Source: Agapanthus africanus (taxonomy: Eukaryota > Streptophyta > Magnoliopsida > Asparagales > Amaryllidaceae). Taken from it: a stretch of 64,000 bases of DNA. The stretch lies in assembly GCA_030015575.1 (NCBI GenBank), contig JASDDO010000018.1, forward strand, positions 382,225,908 through 382,289,907, in the 5' to 3' direction. This document shows, piece after piece, positions 60,282-64,000 of this stretch. The notes beneath the pieces are model-generated. The model did not search any database. It had not been told where the DNA came from and saw only the letters and a program-made list of their open reading frames with translations. Both the position numbers and the translations under genes were made by a program. The stretch's first letter is position 1, and the number at the start of each line of letters is the position of its first letter.

Positions 60282-60824
60282 CGATAGACCCCTAAGTCTT
60301 TAAATTAGGAACAGATGACCGCTAAGTCGTTAAACTGGACACAATAGACCCCTAAATCTTTAAACTGGGAACAGATGACCGCTAAGTCGTTTCGTTAAAC
60401 TGGGCACAATAGACCCCTAAGCCTTTAAATTGGGAACAGATGACCGCTAAGTCGTTAAACTGGGAACAGATGACCGCTAAGTCGTTAAACTGGGCACAAT
60501 AGACCCCTAAGTCTTTAAACTGGGAATAGATGACCGCTAAGTCGTTAAACTGGGAACAGATGACCGCTAAGTCGTTAAACTGGGCACGATAGACCCCTAA
60601 GTCTTTAAACTGGGAACAGATGACCGCTAAGTCGTTAAACTGGGCACAATAGACCCCTAAGTCTTTAAACTAGGAACAAATGACCGCTAAGTTGTTAAAC
60701 TGGAAACAGATGACCCCTAAGTCGTTAAACTGGGAACGATATACCTCTAAGTCATTAAACTGGAAACAGATGACCTCTAAGTCATTAAACTGGAAACAGA
60801 TGACCCCTAAGTCATTAAACTGGA
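60282..60824 (+). repeat. 30-bp dimeric tandem array
   Basis: About 18 units of 30 bp. Two variants alternate: one with GATGACCGCTAAGTCG and one with AATAGACCCCTAAGTC. One unit carries a 5-bp internal duplication near 60391. One frame of the first variant is open and of the second has TAG, so the array is not a long coding sequence. Confidence 0.88.
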
Positions 60825-60838
60825 ACGAGGGAAATCCA

Positions 60839-61044
60839 CTCATGCGTCCTCACGATGCATGAGGAGAACAAAACTTGCGAGATCCTCTCGACTCATAAGA
60901 AAACATCTTCGTGGGATCCTTATGACTCACAAAGGAAAAACACACTTGAGAGTCCTCACGACTCCTAAGGAGAAAATGCACCTACGGGATCCTTACGACT
61001 CGTAAGGAGAAAATGCTTTTATGGGACCCTTACGACCCATAAAA
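60839..61044 (+). repeat. CTYAC-loop hairpin array, element B, second
   Basis: Includes 60839-60863 (CTCATGC/GCATGAG, against CTCATGT/ACATGAG at 59956) and 61017-61044 (9-bp perfect TTTTATGGG/CCCATAAAA). The units between are weaker. Confidence 0.8.
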
Positions 61045-61587
61045 TTGAAAAGCCTCAGGTGATAGAGATCTAAACATGTCCCATAAGCCATCGCTTCCCA
61101 TTGTCCCAAAGGCAAATGATGATTCGCTCCTGGTACCATATTCCAGTGTAGCGGTGCTGATGCCAAACCAAAACCAAATCCCCAAATCCTCTCATGACAG
61201 ATGATGATTCGCTCCTGGTACCATATTCCAGTGTAACGATACTGATGTCAACCCAAATAAAATCAAACCAACTGTTGGGGTAAAAATTTACACTCCGGTT
61301 GACCGAGTCAAAGTCAAGATCAACCCCCAAGCTAGGTGGGCCCAAGCCCAGGTCAAGTGGGCCCATGCCCAAGTCGAGCCCGCGGCCAGCCCCCCATGCC
61401 AACGACAAAATCATGTAATAAATAATTCTTATAAAAATTTTATACATGAATGTATGTAAAATGGGCATAAAGCCAATATTTTTGTAAGCCCATAGCTTAT
61501 GTGCAAAAATGAAATGGCACATGAGCCATGGGATGGGCAAAACGCCATTTTGTAAATCCCATGGGGCTATATGTAAACATGTAAGCC

Positions 61588-61594
61588 TATAAAA
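61588..61594 (+). promoter_or_regulatory. TATA box of Tat LTR C
   Basis: TATAAAA in the same context as 8101-8107. Confidence 0.7.
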
Positions 61595-61999
61595 GGCAAT
61601 ATGATGATGAATAAAGTAATACTCTTTCATTCTCTCAAAAATCTAGGGTTTGTACATCTTTCCCTTTTCTGAAGATTTCAAACCTTCTTCTTTATTTTGA
61701 ATTAAATTAAGAGTTTTACTCTTCCTTTTCCCAAACTAAATAGTTTTTCACCACAAAACCCACGAAGAGGAACTTGGATCTACCATCAGATCTCAAAAAG
61801 AAGAGATTTTTAACATCCCACATCTCTTGATCTTCAAGATCCTATCAATAGAGGAGGTAGAAGAAAAAACCCTTTTATCAACCCCAAAACATCTCTGGAG
61901 TTTAACTCCACTCTAATTTCCCTTTCGAGAGTTTCTGGGGATAAAAACCCTCTTTTCCTCGCCGGCGCCTAAGTGCTCAAGAGCCGAGCGCCCACATGC

Positions 62000-62230
62000 C
62001 GATACGTAGCGCGCTAGCGCTCGAGCGCAAAGCGCCAACGTGCCGACACGTGGCGCGCTAGCGCTCGAGCGCAAAGCGCCCACGTGCCGACACGTGGCGC
62101 GCTTACGCTCCAGCGGACTGCGCCCGAGCGCAAAGCGTCCACATGCCGACACGTAGCGCGCTTGCTCTCGAGTGCCCAGCGCTCATGCGCAAAGCGCCCA
62201 CGTATCGACACATGGCGCGCTTGCGCCTGA
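62000..62230 (+). repeat. GC-rich minisatellite in LTR C
   Basis: CGACAC-type words at 62000, 62044, 62088, 62147 and 62206, so periods of 44, 44, 59 and 59 bp. This differs from the uniform 58 bp of LTR A and shows array turnover by loss or gain of about 15 bp inside units. Confidence 0.85.
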
Positions 62231-62760
62231 GCGCACAGCACCTAAGCGCACAGCGCTCAAGGCGCTGGCCCCACGCATCCCTTGGATGCCTTTCCCCCCT
62301 CTTTTTATATACATACATATACATATACATATATATATACATATTTGCACACACACGTACTCCACGACACTGCCCCTGCTAGAAAAAAATTTCTAACGGG
62401 GCGCTGCCCCGTACCCCGCAAGGGGGCTGCTAGCCCCCTTAACCCCCAGCCTGCTATCCAGGTAGCGAGACCCCCGTAAAAACTCTGCGTGGCTCCCGAT
62501 ATATCCAAACCCCCCTCTAAAAAAACACATACGTACACTGCATATTGAGTTCGCATGACCAGTTTGACCCGTTAATCGGAGGTTCCCTCGCCCCAAAGGT
62601 GAGGGATAATTAACGGCAGCTTAGTCCGCGGCTGCCGGAGATTCGGATCCCCACAATCAATAAACCCCAGCCTACCCTAGGCAGGGGGAACTGTAGTACA
62701 CCTGATAAGCGCGTGCGTATTCCCATCTCAATGGGGTGACGAAAAACACCCTACAGATTC

Positions 62761-62778
62761 TGGCACGCCCGGTGGGAC
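62761..62778 (+). other. Primer-binding site of element C
   Basis: Same 18-mer as A and B, 5 bp after the LTR. Confidence 0.85.
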
Positions 62779-62896
62779 AATCTCTCCTCCCATATTTCGG
62801 GTTAAACGTTCATGCGAACTCAGTCAATACACATGCCTATATTTATACTGAAATAATGCCCTTTCATGCAGGTTTTCAAGCAATCACTTCTCAACG

Positions 62897-64000
62897 ATGT
62901 CTCCAAAAACCTGCTCAGCTCTCAACATGGCTCCCATCTCATACACGATGAAGATGGACTCCAGGACGGTCCTCCCGGCCAGCCTCGGGCGGCAATGGGA
63001 GGAGCCACTGCTACCATTCGGCTCTATTATGTTCATACCAGTTGGCGCCATCCCATCTCCTCTAGCTCCAGCAACAGACAAACCGGTCTCGAAAGGCAAG
63101 AGGCCGAATGTGGTGGTCTCGAAGGCGCCCCAACTCAAACACAAGTCGGTGTTTGAACGACTCTCTATGGCCCCAGCTGGGGGCAAGTCCATCATTACCA
63201 AAAAAGCAACAGGGCGTCTCGCGCAAGCTCCAGCGGTGCCCCTGACAACTGCTCGATTGGGTGTCTTCTCTAAGCTCCCCATCACTCAGCCTATGGCGGC
63301 TTCCCGGAGAGCAGAAGCCTGCCAAGCGCTCAAGGCAGAGAAGCTGAAGCAGAAGCGGCTCAGATACAGAGCCAACAAAAGAGCTAGGGCTCTGGCCATG
63401 TTAAAATTTATGAACTTCTAAAGCTCGGACCGCTCCACGAAATCAGCTGCCAAAGATAAAGAGATGGCTAGGTATGTGGTCCACACTGTCTATATGGTGG
63501 GCACGCACAGCAAGAGCAAGGACGGGGCCACCACATCTCAAATCCAATCTGGTTTGAATGTGGTTGCCGCTTCCCAAGAACAGCCGCCTCCACTAGGTGA
63601 TGAAAACCCTCTCGATGAGGATGATAGGCAGAAAAACCCTTCAGTCCATGAGGAGTCGGGCTCGGAGAGTGAAGATGAGCCAATATTCCATCCCAAGAAC
63701 GCGGAGCAGCAACTTCTCCAAGAGGTCCGAAAGCAGCTCAGAAACAAAGACAAAGTGATGGCCAAGCTCTACTCAAAAATTGACGACTTGACAAATGTTG
63801 TCCTACAGCTCATGGCCCAACTTGCCTCTTAGCCGCCCAATCAGGCGCAGGGCTATCATGAACCGGGAAGCGGTGTCCCGAAATAGCCGACATCCATTCC
63901 CTCAAATCCAAAAGTGGGCGAACTACATGAAAATCAGTCGCATCCTATCTCGGGAAATGTCTTGGCTATCGATGACAGTAGCCCGCTAACTCAAGATCAA
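62897..64000 (+). pseudogene. gag: Element C Gag, broken, runs off the window
   Basis: ATG at 62897 is followed by the N-terminal block conserved with element A, the basic stretch (about 63340-63400) and the coiled coil (about 63700-63830). A stop at 63419-63421 and TAG at 63830-63832 lie in the same frame. The second replaces CAG of element A. After a small deletion near 63853 another CAG has become TAG (63884-63886). The Gag core would follow beyond 64000. Non-functional as it stands. Confidence 0.88.

Larger units (their letters stand above)
59667..61239 (+). repeat. Five copies of the TCGCT/AGCGA hairpin in element B
   Basis: 59667-59697, 59743-59773, 60207-60239, 61124-61154 and 61209-61239. 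The copy at 60207 has TTGCT with AGCAA, a compensated C-G to T-A change. The copies at 59743 and 61209 have AACGA, one mismatch. Confidence 0.75.
55895..61272 (+). mobile_element. Tat-lineage element B, interrupted by element C
   Basis: 5' LTR 55895-57239, primer site 57245-57262, broken gag from 57397, then the repeat region. At 61272 the internal sequence, which in element A continues as AACTTCTACGACGG, stops exactly where a new LTR begins. The simplest reading is that C inserted into B, leaving the 3' part of B off the window. No pol is present. Confidence 0.8.
61273..62755 (+). repeat. Element C 5' LTR (1483 bp)
   Basis: TGTTGGGG to CCCTACA. TATA box 61588-61594; palindromes AAGAGT/ACTCTT (61709-61723), AAACTA/TAGTTT (61733-61746) and GGAGTT/AACTCC (61896-61908); GC-rich repeats 62000-62230. 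Confidence 0.9.
61273..64000 (+). mobile_element. Tat-lineage element C, left part
   Basis: 5' LTR 61273-62755, primer site 62761-62778, broken gag from 62897 to the window end. It lies inside element B; CCAAC at 61268-61272 would be its target copy. Closer to element A than to B in gag wording. Confidence 0.85.

Noticed and set aside
60282..60824. CRISPR-like regular array
   Set aside because: Units are contiguous 30-mers without unique spacers, in a plant retrotransposon, and no cas genes are present.
60680..60862. 60-codon ORF encoding a decapeptide repeat
   Set aside because: It lies in the 30-bp array; neighbouring units have TAG in that frame and the gag stop lies upstream in element A.
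61273..62755. This LTR as the 3' LTR of element B
   Set aside because: No polypurine tract precedes it and a primer site plus gag follow, so it is a 5' LTR; LTR-sharing recombination remains possible but less simple.

Overview
This window is nuclear DNA from a plant, almost certainly a large-genome angiosperm. It consists essentially of LTR retrotransposons inserted into one another. I see no host gene, rRNA, tRNA or CRISPR array. The species or family cannot be told from the sequence. The plant assignment rests on Angela-lineage Ty1/copia polyprotein, Tat-lineage Ty3/gypsy Gag, Athila-type Gag with a tRNA-Asp primer site, and chromovirus-like LTRs with tRNA-Met primer sites.

Left part (1-15296). 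The window opens inside a + strand Angela-type LTR (1-1875) that splits the 5' LTR of a Tat-lineage element A (1876-9445). Element A has a long intact gag ORF (2353-4593) but no pol. Its place is taken by 3.2 kb of structured tandem repeats, then a polypurine tract and a 1.66 kb 3' LTR (7783-9445). Element A sits in the RNase H region of a minus-strand Angela copia element (E1). The E1 pol reads in one frame from 12580 down to 9446 but carries at least nine stop codons. Its primer site and 5' LTR lie at 14912-15296 and continue at 39201-40960.

Middle part (15297-39200). The E1 LTR is split by a non-coding element of LARD type (4.5 kb LTRs, 3.85 kb internal region, target duplication CTTGG). 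The 5' LTR of this LARD is itself split by a second, related LARD (18985-29926; 4.57 kb LTRs, 1.8 kb internal region, target duplication ATAGC). Neither has a convincing coding sequence. Both families share a hairpin with a compensatory base-pair change.

Right-centre (40961-49323). This stretch holds an older Angela LTR fragment, two solo LTRs with perfect 5-bp target duplications (41725-43917 AGTAA; 44769-46730 TTAAG), a Tat-like scrap, a palindrome-rich GC/AT repeat region (46800-48620) and a truncated minus-strand LARD LTR fragment.

Right part (49324-64000). Four elements in the same orientation sit inside one another: Athila D1, Athila D2, Tat B and Tat C. Only their left halves lie in the window. 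All their gag genes are broken.

No genes cooperate as a host pathway here. The most unusual content is RNA-like structure in non-coding retrotransposon DNA: a hairpin family with a near-constant loop and changing but complementary stems, a second repeated hairpin, a chain of short palindromes in the Tat LTR leader, and the covarying LARD hairpin. Positions were read by eye; LTR ends are exact where a target duplication supports them and approximate elsewhere.
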